A stretch of DNA of 64,000 nucleotides from Cyclospora cayetanensis (taxonomy: Eukaryota > Apicomplexa > Conoidasida > Eucoccidiorida > Eimeriidae), in assembly GCF_002999335.1 (NCBI RefSeq), contig NW_020312076.1:47025-111024 (forward strand), written 5' to 3'. Below are positions 1 to 11,633 of the stretch, in pieces. The position numbers and the translations under genes were made by a program. The notes under the pieces were generated by a model. That model did no database searches, was not told where the DNA came from, and saw nothing but the letters and a program-made list of their open reading frames with translations. Positions within the stretch are counted from its first letter, which is position 1; each line of letters opens with the position of its first letter.

Positions 1-1872
1 TTGTAGCAGCAGCAGCAGCGATTGCTGCAGCTGCATGAGAAGGCATGCGTTGCACTGGTCGGGAGCAGCACACAGAAAGACGCAATAAAATCTCGACATA
101 CGCGTCTTCCAGTCGCCTCTGCAGCTGCTCCTGCTGCTGCTCCATCTCTGTAATTTGGAGCAGCATTCGTTGGCGTTCAGTCAAGTGTGCTTTCAGCTGA
201 AGCTCCTGCTGCTGTCTCTCCAGTTGCCGGCGCTGCAGCTGCTGCAGCTGCTGCTGCGCGGCTTCTCTGTCCGCGAAGGCTTCCGCGATCTGAGCCTCCA
301 GATGATTCAGCTGCTGCTGCAGCTCGCCGCTGCTGCTGCTGCTGCCAGTGTTGACATCCGCATGCAGGCCTGCTGCTGCACGCAGCTTGGCGTCTATGGC
401 GTCCACCTCATGCCTGCGCGCACCAAAAAGGCAGCAGTTCCAGCGGGAGCAACATGGAGGAGCAGGAGGAGAAAAAGGAGGAGGCAAAAAGAGGAGGAGG
501 ACGAGCAGAATCCAGCAGCACACGACTGCTGGAATCTTCTAAGCCTCTGCTGAAATAATTTTGCATGCATCGCATGCCCTTAAAATATACCGTGAAGCTG
601 CCACCGCTGACGAGGCCTCTACTGCACCAAGAGCCTCCGCATGGGCGGCTTCCAGATCATGCGCTTTTTCTGCTGCTGCAGCCGCGCATGCAGCAGCAGC
701 CGCTGCAGCTGCATGCAGGTCTTCTTCCACCTGCACACATTCAAGCCGTCCAGACACCTGACTCCGACGCAGTGCGCGGCAACACCAGCGTACGGCTACA
801 CGCAGCAGCAGCAGTATCAGTATCAGCAGCAGTATCAGTATGAGCAGCATCAATATCAGTATCAGCATCAGGCTCAGTATCAGCATCAGTCTCAGTATGA
901 GCAGCATCAGTCTCAGCAGTATCAGTATCAGTAGTATCAGTATCAGTAGTATCAGTATCATGAGTATCAGTATCACTATCAGTATCAGCAGTATCACTAT
1001 CACTATCGGCAGTATCACTATTAGCAGTATCAGTATCAGCAGCAGTATCAGCAGCATGAGTATCAGTATCAGCATGAGTATCGGTATCAGCATCAGCAGC
1101 AGAATCACTATCAGCAGCATCAGCAGCAGTATCACCATCAGCATCAGCAGCAACAAAGGCAACCGGGGGGGAGGCCAATAGGGTAATAAAGCACGAAGGT
1201 GCACCTGTTGATGCAGATCAAGGGCTTCAGCGCTTGCCAGCAGCTCCTTGTGTTTAGCTGCTAGTTGCTGCACCGTTTGGCCGTCTTGCTGCAGCTGTTG
1301 CAGTTGTGTGTGGGCAGCATCGAGCTGCTTCTGAATCTGTTGTTGCGCCTCTGGAAGCAGCTGGCTCAGTCTCCGTTCCACATTTTGGTGAAGCACTTCG
1401 ACACCCGCGGAGCCTCCAAGGCTTTGGCAGCAGAGAGGACATGAACCCTGCACCGCAGCCTCTGCAGCTAAGCCTCTAAACCATCGCTGTTTGTGACCTC
1501 CTTCGCAGACTTGCTCCCTCAACTGTGTTTCCTCGTGCTGACACCTTTGCAGCTGAGTGACTGCGGCGGTTGTTACCGGAGCGACATTCCAGCGCGCCAC
1601 AGCCTTCCAGCATGGAATGCTGCTGCTGCTGCTACTGCTGCTGCTTTGCAGGAGGAGGCACTTTGCAATTTGTGCTTGCTCGGCTAGCCGCATGCAGGAA
1701 GCTGCCGCGGCAGCAAGTTGCTGGTGCAAGAGCTGCGTCTTTGCTGTGCTGCGGGATGCTGCGTCGTCTGCCGCTTGTTGCTGTTTCTGTTGTTGCTGCC
1801 ACTCGTTAGCTGCGGCAGCGGCAGCAGCGGCAAGCTGCTGCTCTGAACACAGACAGTTTTACGCACAAGCGT

Positions 1873-1905
<33 letters not shown>

Positions 1906-4900
1906 CTCTCTCTCTTTCACAAAACTGTCTGTCTACAGACGAGAAACGCCTCTGAAGGCTTTCATCTCTTGGAAGTTTCCCTTCCTTCGCCGTGACGTAC
2001 TCACCGACTCGGCGGAGATCTTGAGAGCTTTCACTCTTCCAATCGGGAAGCGCAGCAAGCTTCTGCTGCAGCAGCGCTTGCTTCTGCTGCAGCAAGTCTT
2101 GCTTCTGCTGCAACAACTGCTGAGCAACCTGGAGAGACACTCCGAGGGCTTCATGCTGCCGCAACGCGTGCTGCGACGCCTGCAACTCCTGCCGTCTTTG
2201 CTGCAGCTGCTGCAGCGACTCTCCGCAAGTGGCACTTAAGGCCTCTAGACCTACACCAAATAAACACCAACAGCGATAATTGCGGTGCGCGCAACACACC
2301 CTCGCAGCAGCATAGGCAGCTCTAGAGACTGCCTCAGAAACGAGGCTAGAACTTAAGAATGCCGCCACCGCAAGAAAGAGCAGCAGCAGGGGTCGCAGCA
2401 GTCAATATGGCTGCAAAGAAGCTGCTCCTGCAGATCTGAAGCAGCAGGAGGAGTAGCAGCTTTCTGGGGAAGGTAAATGACATACGCGTGATCTGAGCTT
2501 CATCGTGTGCCTCTGCATCCCGCTGAAGCTGCTGCAGCTGCACTTCGCTGGTACGAACCGCCTGAGAGCACTGCTGCGTGGAAGGCAGCTGCAGCAGCTT
2601 CTGCTGCAGCTGCTGCAGTTGCTGCTGCAGATGGCTTCGCAGGCTCAGAGAAGCACTCACGGCTGCCTGCTGCTGCTGCTCCTTCTGCTGCAGCTGCTGC
2701 AGTATGTGCTGCCTCTGCTGCAGGTGGACGTGCAGCTCCTTGGCAGCTGCTGCTTGCTGTCGCCTCAGCTTTTGCGACTCCGCAGCACACAGGGATATGG
2801 CCTCCTGAGGAGCCTAAGAACAAACCCCCAAAGCTGTTTCCCACCCTTAGAGTGCTGGGAGGCTACACATGTAAGTGTGTAGCCTCCGTTGCTGCCATCG
2901 GATGGCGATGACGCCACGAGCACTGACTTGCTCCACATACAAGTTGCCAATGTGTCTCTCCCTACCTGCTGCAAGTGCTGCTGACTGTACGGAAGGACTG
3001 CGGCCAGCTTATCCAGCAGCGTGCGCTGCTGCTGCCTGGCTGCGTCTCGCCGTTCCTCAGCCTTCAAGCCGTCTGCCGCCTTCGCAACCTCTTGCTGCAA
3101 CTGCTGCTGTAGCTGCAGCTGCTGCTCCTGGAGGGCGTTCACCTTGTTGGACACGGCTTGCCGTCGCTCGCTCTTAGCCTGCATGCACCATAACGCTGCG
3201 AAGCAGCAGGCTATATATGCATGTACACACACACATACACAGCAGCCAGCTAGTCTCTCGTGGTGGTACAAGTCCATTCCATGAGGCTCCCACCAGAGCA
3301 GCTTTAGCCGTATCGAACAACGTGCGGCAGCAGCACCTCCAAAATGCGTTTTCTCAGCATCAAAACACACACGACCACTGCCGCGGGATGCAGCAATGGC
3401 CAGCCTCATACACACACATACACATATATATACACTTCAAACACATGTACACACACATATACATACACATATATATACACTTCAAACACATGCACATGCA
3501 CATATATACACTTATACACATAGATATATGCACACTTCAAACACATGTACACACACATATACATACACATATACATATATTCACTTCAAACAGATGTACA
3601 CACACACATACATACACATGTACACACACATGTACATACGCATATATATACACTTCAAACACATATATACACACTTCAAACACATACATGCACACATACA
3701 TACACATGTACACACACATATACATACACATATATATACACTTCAAACACATATATACGCACACATACATACATATGTACACACACACTCACACATACAC
3801 ACATATTCACACTTGAAACACATGTACACACACATATACACACTTGAAACACATGTACACAAATATATATATATATATATATACATATGTGTACACTTCG
3901 AACATATGTACACACACACATACATACACATGTACACACACACACTCACACATACACATATATACACACTTTAAACACATATACATATATATATATATAT
4001 GTACACTCATACCCACCCCTCATAGACACACAACGAAAGACACACACACATAGTCTCACATGCACAACACACACAAAATATCGGTGTCCAACCTTATACT
4101 CTTGGGAGATGGTGCCAAGCAGTTCTTCCAGTTCCTCTAGAGGCTCTTCGAAGACAACTGGTGCGTCGTCGATTTCTTCTTCTCCCTCCTCCTGTTGCTG
4201 GCGTCGCTGCTGCCGCTCTAGCTGTTTTTGCAGCTCCTGCAGCTTCTGCTGTTGCAGTGCCTCCATCTCCTCCGCTACCAGCAGCTGCTGCTGCAGCTGT
4301 TGCACGCGTTTCAGCACTTCGTCGCCAGCTGCAGTGGCGGCCTCTCGTCGAAGCAGCTCCTGCTGCTGCTGCCTGCAGTCAGCACCAGGGTAGGCACAAG
4401 CACACAAGACACGCAGAAGCCTCTCAGTGTCAGTACAAGGCATCGCCACAAGGGAGCCTTAAACCGTTGACAAGAAGAAAAAAGAGGTATGCTCTACGCC
4501 GAAAAGAGTGTTGGGGATTCGCTGATGGCTGCGGCTCACGCGATATCGTCAGCAGCTGCGTCTATCGCTTCCTGCTGCTGCTGCAGCTGCAGCTGCAGAG
4601 CCTTCGCTGCATCACGGTGCACTCCCAGGATACGGAGATCATTTTCGCGATCTTTGAGCTCCGTTGCATGCACTTTTCTGCGCACAAAAACGCTCGCTCG
4701 TACGGAGTCGGCAACGGGAAGACGCGAGGCCAAAGGAGGGGTAGCGAAAGCCGCCACTGCTGCACTTCTGCATGGAGAGTCTCAGAACCCTTCCTTCTAT
4801 ATAACAGAACAACCCTGCTCCTCCTACACACACTGCGTAAACTCTTTTTTTTAACCATGCCGGGGTGCAAAAAGAAGCCATAAATCCATGCTGCTGTTCG

Positions 4901-7011
4901 TCCGGTTGCGTTGTCTAGAGGAACGTGCAGGGGCCGAGAGACTCCAATAACACAACACGCGTTCGCGGAAGTGCAACAGAGAGAGAAAGAGATTCAAAAT
5001 CCTCAAAAGTAGGGAGGGCTGGCACTGGAGCCGCTAGAAAAAAGGGGAAAGGTAAGTATACATTTATATATACACACCCGACCGCAGAAAGCCGCTTACT
5101 TCGCGGCTCGAATAGCTTGAAGCGCCTTCACATAACGCGTTGCGTCAAAGAGAGAATCAAACCGCTTCTTAAGGGATTGCATGTCACCCATTGGCCAGCA
5201 GCTTTCCTCTTGGTGGCACAGCACGACATGCTCCAGCACCGGCTTGGAAATGCCTGCGCGTAAAAACAGCCGAGAGGCAGTGAAGCTGAGAGGTGAGGAA
5301 GCTGCAGCAGTGAGAGGGCCAAACGACAGACAGACACACACAACCAAACAGACACAGACAAACAGACACACACAGACAAACAAACACACGCAGACAAACA
5401 TACACAGACACACACAGACAAACAGACACACACAGACAGACAGACACACACACAGACATACACAGACACACACGGACAAACATACAGAAACAGACACACA
5501 CAGACAACCAAACACACACAGACACATGCAGATACAGACACAAACCATACAGAGAGACCCTGCATGGTTTTTGTACGCTAAGAAAATGAGCGCTCCGGGC
5601 AGCTAGGGAGAGAGCTTCCCGGGAGGCTGATTGTGTGAAGAATACATGTTGCGTGTGGAAGGGTATTTCCTCGAGGCGGGAGCACAAGGACTGTGTCTCA
5701 AGAGTGCTTATATCGCCTGTGCATGCCCAAAAGAAGTTTTTCGCGGGGAGCAGAAGGGCAGGAGGGGAGAGACGATGGCGTTTAGGCAAGGGGATAAATG
5801 GGGTGACGGAACGTGCCGCGCGTGGCGCCTCCCCACACCAGCTGCGAGCGGCTGTCTTTTGTGCATACCCAGTAGACTGGAGAGCTGCTCATCGATGTTG
5901 ACGCATTTGTGGCTAATGGATGCCGTCTGGCCGTCTTCGTCCTTCACCTGCAGGACAGCCTCTAAGGCCTTATACGCGAAGGAAGCAGCGCAGACTGCAA
6001 GAAAACATCTTCAACGATGCCTCTGGCGAGAGCAGAGCAGATCATCATGGCACCATGAGCGCGACTGGCCAATCAAGAAATGTCGTCTGCCGAAGCACCA
6101 CCATAAAGACGTCCCCTGCGGCTATCAACACCCCCCCTCCCCTCCCCCGCTGTCCGTCTGATCATCTGCATGTTGCAGCTACATACCAAACACACGTACA
6201 ACGAAGAATGCTGCACAAAAACGCGAAAGGGGGAGGAAGTGGAGAGCCTTCTCTTCAACCTACTTTGAACTGCGGCTTGAGTCTTCTCTGCTTGTCGAGT
6301 GTGTGTGAAAGTTGCATGGACCTGACGACCAGAATTCTCTTCTTCTGCCTCTCCTGTCTCAAGGAGACTCGGATTTGCGCCTTAACCTCTGGGCTGTCCG
6401 TCAGTCGAGGATCGAACAGCCAGCCCTTTCCCCTGTCAGCAGAGGGTGGCATTTCTCCAGTCAATGCGTATTTCAAGCACTCGACTAAGGTCTGGAGCAG
6501 TCAGACACAGCACAGGAAGGGAAAGGAAGAAATTAGGGAGAGAGTGAATGAGAGATATGGCGCATACAACACACAGAGACGTACAAGGAACAAAAACGAT
6601 AAGAGAACGCGGTCCTCCCGTGTGGTAAGCGCCTCAAGCACACGCACAGCGACTTGGTGCTGCAGCGGTGCTGCAGCGTTTTTTGTCGGATGATAATACA
6701 TGACGTGAAACGTAAGAATAAGGTGGTCACGCCCTCAAGCGTTCTCTAAGCCCCTCCTTTTCTACGATTTGCAGGGGATGGGTAGATGCGTGTCTTTCGG
6801 TGAGGCAAACTGAAGACTACACTGCAGGCGGCTTCCGTAGTGTGGAACCCTAAAAGACGTGTCGTCACGAGATCTGCAGTCCGCGTACCGTTTTGCCTGC
6901 CCCATTGTGACCAACTATGACGGTAAGAGGCGTCCCGAAGGAAATTGTCTCGAGCGACTCGGGGCCAAAGCTCCGCACGCCTTGAATACCAACGCGCTCA
7001 ATTGTTGTCAT
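1..7011 (-). CDS. RAD50: DNA repair ATPase RAD50, N-terminal lobe through most of the coiled coil; 3' end beyond the window edge
   Basis: RAD50 is the SMC-like ATPase of the MRE11 complex, which holds and processes double-strand breaks in the nucleus. Inferred exons (minus): 7011-6889, 6491-6264, 5968-5869, 5253-5100, 4677-4540, 4372-4093, 3178-2966, 2804-2486, 2250-2005 (acceptor ambiguous), 1842-1205, 730-591, 413-102. All phases agree, giving about 963 residues. Exon 1 starts [16 protein letters not shown] and ends with Walker A GHNGAGKT; the next exon continues [16 protein letters not shown]. Exon 4 has CHQEESCWP and [10 protein letters not shown], both RAD50 signatures. Long Gln/Ala/Leu coiled coils follow, then the zinc hook CPLC at 1441-1430 (about residue 735), then the returning coil. 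The hook is preceded by a nine-Ser run, and Ala/Gln tracts pepper the coil. The C-terminal lobe with signature motif and Walker B is not in the window. Identity is very secure; exact ends of exons 3, 9 and 12 are less so. Confidence 0.95.
791..1153. repeat. CAG/TAT hexanucleotide satellite in a RAD50 intron
   Basis: About 350 bases built from interspersed CAGTAT, CAGCAT, CAGCAG and related units. The stretch lies between the inferred RAD50 exons at 1842-1205 and 730-591. Because units are multiples of three and lack stops in several frames, it yields long spurious open frames rich in Gln/Tyr, Ser/Ile or Asp/Thr. Flanking splice sites and conserved RAD50 coil on both sides argue that it is intronic. 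Confidence 0.9.
1871..1920. repeat. CT and TA dinucleotide repeats
   Basis: A CT run followed by a TA run and a second CT run, lying just upstream (in gene sense) of the zinc-hook exon acceptor of RAD50. On the coding strand it is purine-rich, not a pyrimidine tract. Confidence 0.85.
3210..4075. repeat. ACAC/ATAT minisatellite in a long RAD50 intron
   Basis: About 860 bases of alternating purine-pyrimidine DNA (ACACAC, ATATAT, ACATAC) with a recurring ACTTCAAACACAT core spaced irregularly at roughly 25-70 bases, for example near 3436, 3482, 3535, 3584, 3653 and 3741. It fills most of the intron between RAD50 exons 4372-4093 and 3178-2966. Open frames through it are all His/Thr/Tyr/Ile or Cys/Val artefacts. 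Confidence 0.92.
5325..5550. repeat. CAGACACACA microsatellite in a RAD50 intron
   Basis: About 220 bases of imperfect CACACAGACA and ACAAACAGAC units in the intron between RAD50 exons 5968-5869 and 5253-5100. It produces open frames of Gln/Thr/His and Cys/Val character that have no other support. Confidence 0.9.
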
Positions 7012-10000
7012 TCTGAAAAGGCATGGATACAAAAAAAAGCTGCGGAGGCATCCACGGGACCCAATTCAGGGCAGTCACCGTTGTGGTGGAAGGCAGAAGG
7101 GCATGCAGAAGCGTGGTCTGCCTGCTGCCACTACGATTGCCGCTGCGCATGCCGCCTAAGCCACGCTCCGGCTTTGCGAGAAGCGACTCTGCAGACCAAC
7201 GACGGCAGCTGCTGCTTCCAGGGGTCGTGGCTTAGCCGCCCTACAGCTGCCAAGGAAGACACACACTGGCCTTTCCCTGGAAATGAAGACGGCCCCCCTT
7301 GTGTGTTTGCTTCAGCGCACGTACACTACCCGTCTGCCTTTCTCCGATACACCCCGTCCATGCAATAGCCTTCAGAAGACTCAGAAAGAGCTATGGCGCA
7401 ATGGAAGTCTCCGGCTCCTCTTCGCGGAATCTCTGCTGCCACGGGCCTTGAGGGCATCGGCGGCGCATCCTCTGCTCGTGCTAGCAGGCTAAATCATGTG
7501 CCACGCCTTTTTCCCATGAACAAAGTAGCGACTTTTCACTCTAATCGGCTAAAGACTTTCTAGTAATGGCGTCGATGACAATGCAGAGACAGGGGTGCAG
7601 AAGTCGCCCAGGGGCAGACTTTGGTGTGGTCGGTGGTGTCAAAAACACGAAGCCAGCCCCACAGAGATTCTTGTGCAAAAGGAAGAAATCTGTTCAAGCC
7701 TTCTTCGCAATTTAATTAAGTTACTGGAGGCAGAAACGTAACATAGCCGTGGAAGGCATCTCGTCACCTCGTGGGAAGACGAAGCAACCCGGGATGCTCA
7801 ACGAGTCGGCAGTGGAGATGAATGGGAAGCGTAAAACTCCACCACTCTGCGGAGGAGAGATACAGCATCTGCACGACAGCACAGGTGACCCTTATCAGGG
7901 CATTGCCATGTCAGGTTATCCCCTGACTTCTCGAATGTGCGGAGAGCACAGGCTTGCTTGCTCGTTAACGCCCGACTTCCTGGTTGTTTGTATGCATTCA
8001 TCGCAAAAAGGGAGTGATCTCTTCCTTATTCGATTGCTAACCAGTGATCTATGCTCTCCTGTAGCTGCAGCGACGTGAAACCAGCCACTAGACCGTCTTT
8101 CGGGGACGACGTAGCTGCCACGATAGAGACCGTCCCGCGCGAGCTTCTTAGTGCTCAGGGCGACGTGTTCGGGTACAGAGAGCCAGTTGTTAGCATAAGG
8201 TTAATCAGTGGATATAAGCTCGTACTTGCCCCTTCTGGACTAGTGCAACGTTTTTTTCTCTCGGGTCTCCACATGTGGAACGCAATGTACCGGGCCAAGA
8301 ACAATTCGAACACTTTCCGTTGAATTAGTTGAGCACAGCTAAGAATTAGAATAAGATGACTTATTGGATGCCTCTTCTAATTTCAAATCTATTGCGCAGT
8401 AGGGGTATGTCGGTATAAGAAGACGCAATGCCGAGTGCCATTCCGCTAGAAGCCATGTGCACTCAGCTCTGAATGCTCGCAATGCTCAGAGAGCGCAGTT
8501 AAGCGCACCCCAGCTGTTTTTCTCTTCTCATATGAAGACCGTTAGGGGGACTGTCAGACAGAGAAAACATTTCTTTTGGAAGACAACCCGATCACTTGTT
8601 ACAAAGTTCGGATTTTTCCATGGTGGACTGCCCACCCAAAAGGGACCTATAGACAAAGCACGTGAGCTTGCGCGTGTGTGGACTGCGCAGCGCACGGTCA
8701 GGAAGGATCCGACTCCTGTGGTGTTCGCGTTTCTGCATTAAAGTTTGTGCGATTTTAGTCTGCACCGCCAGTTGTTCTGTGCTCCCCTATACAGGAGCGT
8801 GCTTTTCTCTGGCAGCCCCCACAAACGCCTGCTCCTTTTGCATTACATGAGGACTGCACAATTTGCTTTTCCATCCTGTAGTGCTCTCGCCCACCCGCCT
8901 TTTTAGACATCTACCCTTATTGCGTTCGATGCGCTGCGTTAAAGCACATTTGTCAGTGGCTCAGCACAAATGGCAGCATTTGGAGCACAGCGCTTTGGCC
9001 TTTACTTCGGACACCTCACTCTGAGAGCAGGGTACATAGCCAGCAGGCATGTGTACCTTGATCGTTATGTCAAAAGGGGTGGACAGAATCCTCGTCAGAA
9101 GGCGGGATGTAGTAGGCTTTGAAGCATAAGGAGTTAACAGAGAAACGGCAGTGCTGTGCTGCAGGCTCCTGCATCCACAGCGGCTACATCGTTGCTTGTT
9201 CACATCTGTGCAAAAGGAGTTACTAGAGCTCAGAGGGCTAAGAATACTACTTCCAGTAGAGTTTCAGGTGCTGAAGGGCACTGAGCCAACTCGAGCGATG
9301 GCATCGTAGAGCTGCTGCTGGTAGAGTTTCACTTCGGGATTTTTCTTCGCCTTTTTACTGCCCGACAATATTTCAGCGCTCTGCTCCTGCGGAATGGGGA
9401 ACAAGCAGACTGCACACTCCTTGCGGCATTCCCGCCTCTGCACAACCTCCGCTAAGCTGAGGCAGGATAGGGAGGCAACATCTCAGAAGCCTGCCTATTT
9501 TCCAGCCCGGTCAGTATCCTTACCAATTAAGGTGGAATTCGTGCCCTATAGGACACAAGGAGACTGAACGTGGCGGCACAGGTGTATGCAACAGGAGGCA
9601 GCAGGCCCACCACATTCCAGCCGGAACAAGGTCGGCTTGGCGAGATGCATCGAGTCGGATTTGTGCATCAGGCACTGAGAATTGGTGCAGACAATTGCAA
9701 TGTGACGTGGTATGATTGAGTATACAAGTAATTGCGTACGATCGAGCATAAATCGTCATCGATTTCTGGCGGAGCTTTCGGCCCAAAGTTTACGTCTGCG
9801 CTTCTGCGAGTTGTTGACGCCCGTGCAACGCAACCACTAAGGCTGGCAGGCAGCGCAGCGGCCCTCGCCTTGGTGCAAGGGCGGCTTTCCAAGAAGTTGG
9901 AGCCGTAAACATCGCATAATGGCTTGTGCGGGCTAGCAGTGCAAGGGGACCAAGGAGAGGCCTCCAACTCTCGCAGCGAGCGCCGACGAATGAGGCGTGT

Positions 10001-10245
10001 TTCCTTCGGCGCCACCCACCGGCACGGTGGCGGAGAAATCGCCATTCGGCCCCCTAAGGCGCTATTTTTCAGAAACTATATTTCAAGAGTTCAGAGACAT
10101 AAAAATTTGGGTCACTGACTCATGCGGTGCTCGAGAAATGAAGTCGGAAGAAGGCACTGTGACAACGCTTCCCTGTTCCTGAACATCCCGCTTGCAACTA
10201 CTTGCAGGATCCTGTACACAGCCTGCCGTAGAATAGATTTATTGA
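7012..10245. other. Intergenic region, no gene recognised
   Basis: Several short open frames exist, the longest about 125 codons at 10045-9668 minus, but none has a recognisable motif or splice partners. The stretch holds no strong tandem repeats. It should include the 5' flank of RAD50 near 7012. Confidence 0.6.
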
Positions 10246-10825
10246 TTAGCGTGTGAATGTTTCACCGCGTAAAACGCTCGAATTACCGTGGGGTTCCGGC
10301 ATACATTCATGCACTGCTGTGTTTTCTGGCAGCCTAACCACTCTACTTCGTTTGGACCGCAAGTGAGCTCCTAAAGATCCCTTTTCTAATTGAGCACTGC
10401 CACTATGGACATGCTCAAGTGCAGCTGTGTCATTGGTAATTCTGTTATGTAGCACTCTGGTTTGCGGGGCTGAATGTGGAATTTTCCCATTAGAACAGCC
10501 GACTCTGCTGTTCAGTGCCTTCAGCGCCGACACATGAGCATTCTCATTCTTGACTAAACCGGCGGGGCGCTCCTCTGGCTCGCCTGGTGATACGGCGCAG
10601 CATGGCGGTAGTCTTTGGAGTACTTCTTTGAGTAGTTTTGTGTGTGCTTCGGCGAACTGGGGTGTATTGAGAGGACACAATCCGAAACATGTATGCGGTA
10701 ACTCTCACCTTTTCTAGAACAGCAAGCTTTGCTAGTACTGGCGCCAGCTGATCTAAACGCTGATCCGGAAATATGTGCAAATTTCTCTGTGGAGCTACAG
10801 AGAACTTTGTTGAGGGTTTACACAT
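10246..10825 (-). CDS. Hypothetical two-exon protein, helical N-terminal half
   Basis: I do not recognise this protein. Exon 1 would be 10825-10709, starting MCKPSTKFSV and ending LAKLAVLEK at a good GTGAGA donor. Exon 2 would be 10656-10246, beginning FAEAHTKLLKEVLQRLP after a CCCCAG acceptor. Both junctions are phase 0, giving 175 residues. The join makes a continuous amphipathic helix (RLDQLAPVLAKLAVLEK then FAEAHTKLLKEVL), which is the best argument that it is real. The C-terminal part is basic and low in motif content. The gene stands alone between RAD50 and the TYW3-TYW2 gene. It could be a chance ORF; transcript data would settle it. Confidence 0.45.
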
Positions 10826-11633
10826 TTTCTTGCTATTCAGAATTCTGATTAAGCACCTTGGGACTTGCAATGCATAAATCTAAGGAGGCCATATGATAGG
10901 GATGACACAATGAATAAATGCTACATAACCGACCAAGTATGCGGTGTCGGCGTAACTCGATCTGCACAAATAGAATCGAGGCTGTTCAGACATCTGAAAC
11001 TCCAAGGGCTCTTCCTGACTATATGCAATTACATTATATATGAAGCATATCCGCAGTAATGTCCGTTTCTGAATTGAAATTGACCATATTTTTTATTTTA
11101 GTCTTAGTCGAGTTTCTGTACCGTCCTGTGGGGCTGGTTCAAATCGGGAGCGGGCAAGGACCAGTTCAGATAGTAATCCGAAAGGTTCAGCCTCGTCACC
11201 TTCATAATTGTCATTTGGGGTAGGATTTTGTCGGAGGCGTTTCCTCTATTATTCGTCAGTGGCCTTCCTGTCTCACGATACGACCAAAGTCCTACTGAAA
11301 ACTGGTAGTGAGGCACTAGGTCGCCATGAATGGCGATGTGCTTCCTGATTAGGGATCCATCAGCTTGCTTCACTTTCAGTATTCTCGATACTACACCAGC
11401 TCGGCGCCCTATTCTATTCAAGGTAAAGCCCCTGGGAAGCCGCCCTTTCATAACGCAGGCTTCCTTGCCGGTGCATCCGTGTGCCCCCGCGACATGCGCA
11501 TAGGTAGTTGTAAGGGGTCTAGAGATCCTCGCTGTGCATACTTCAAGAGGACCTCCTGAATCTGACGCCTTTGCAGATGCATGCCGGCCACTAGGATGCA
11601 CCCAGCCTGCGAACGCCGTAACAAGTAGATAAA
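10826..11633. other. Intergenic flank upstream of the TYW3-TYW2 gene
   Basis: No conserved gene seen. A 165-codon minus-strand open frame at 11601-11104 has no recognisable motif. Minus-strand transcription to the left and plus-strand to the right make this a candidate divergent promoter region. Confidence 0.5.

Noticed and set aside
840..1181. Open frames of Ser/Ile, Gln/Tyr and Asp/Thr repeats
   Set aside because: They are readings of the CAGTAT satellite in several frames and both strands, lying inside a RAD50 intron.
3396..4053. His/Thr/Tyr and Cys/Val/Met open frames
   Set aside because: Artefacts of the ACAC/ATAT minisatellite with no flanking conserved sequence.
9668..10045. 125-codon minus-strand open frame
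   Set aside because: No motif, no splice partner, and composition like random GC-balanced sequence.
11104..11601. 165-codon minus-strand open frame
   Set aside because: Considered as a retroelement fragment because of a basic C-terminal half, but no motif or terminal repeat supports it, and it lies in the flank of the TYW3-TYW2 gene.
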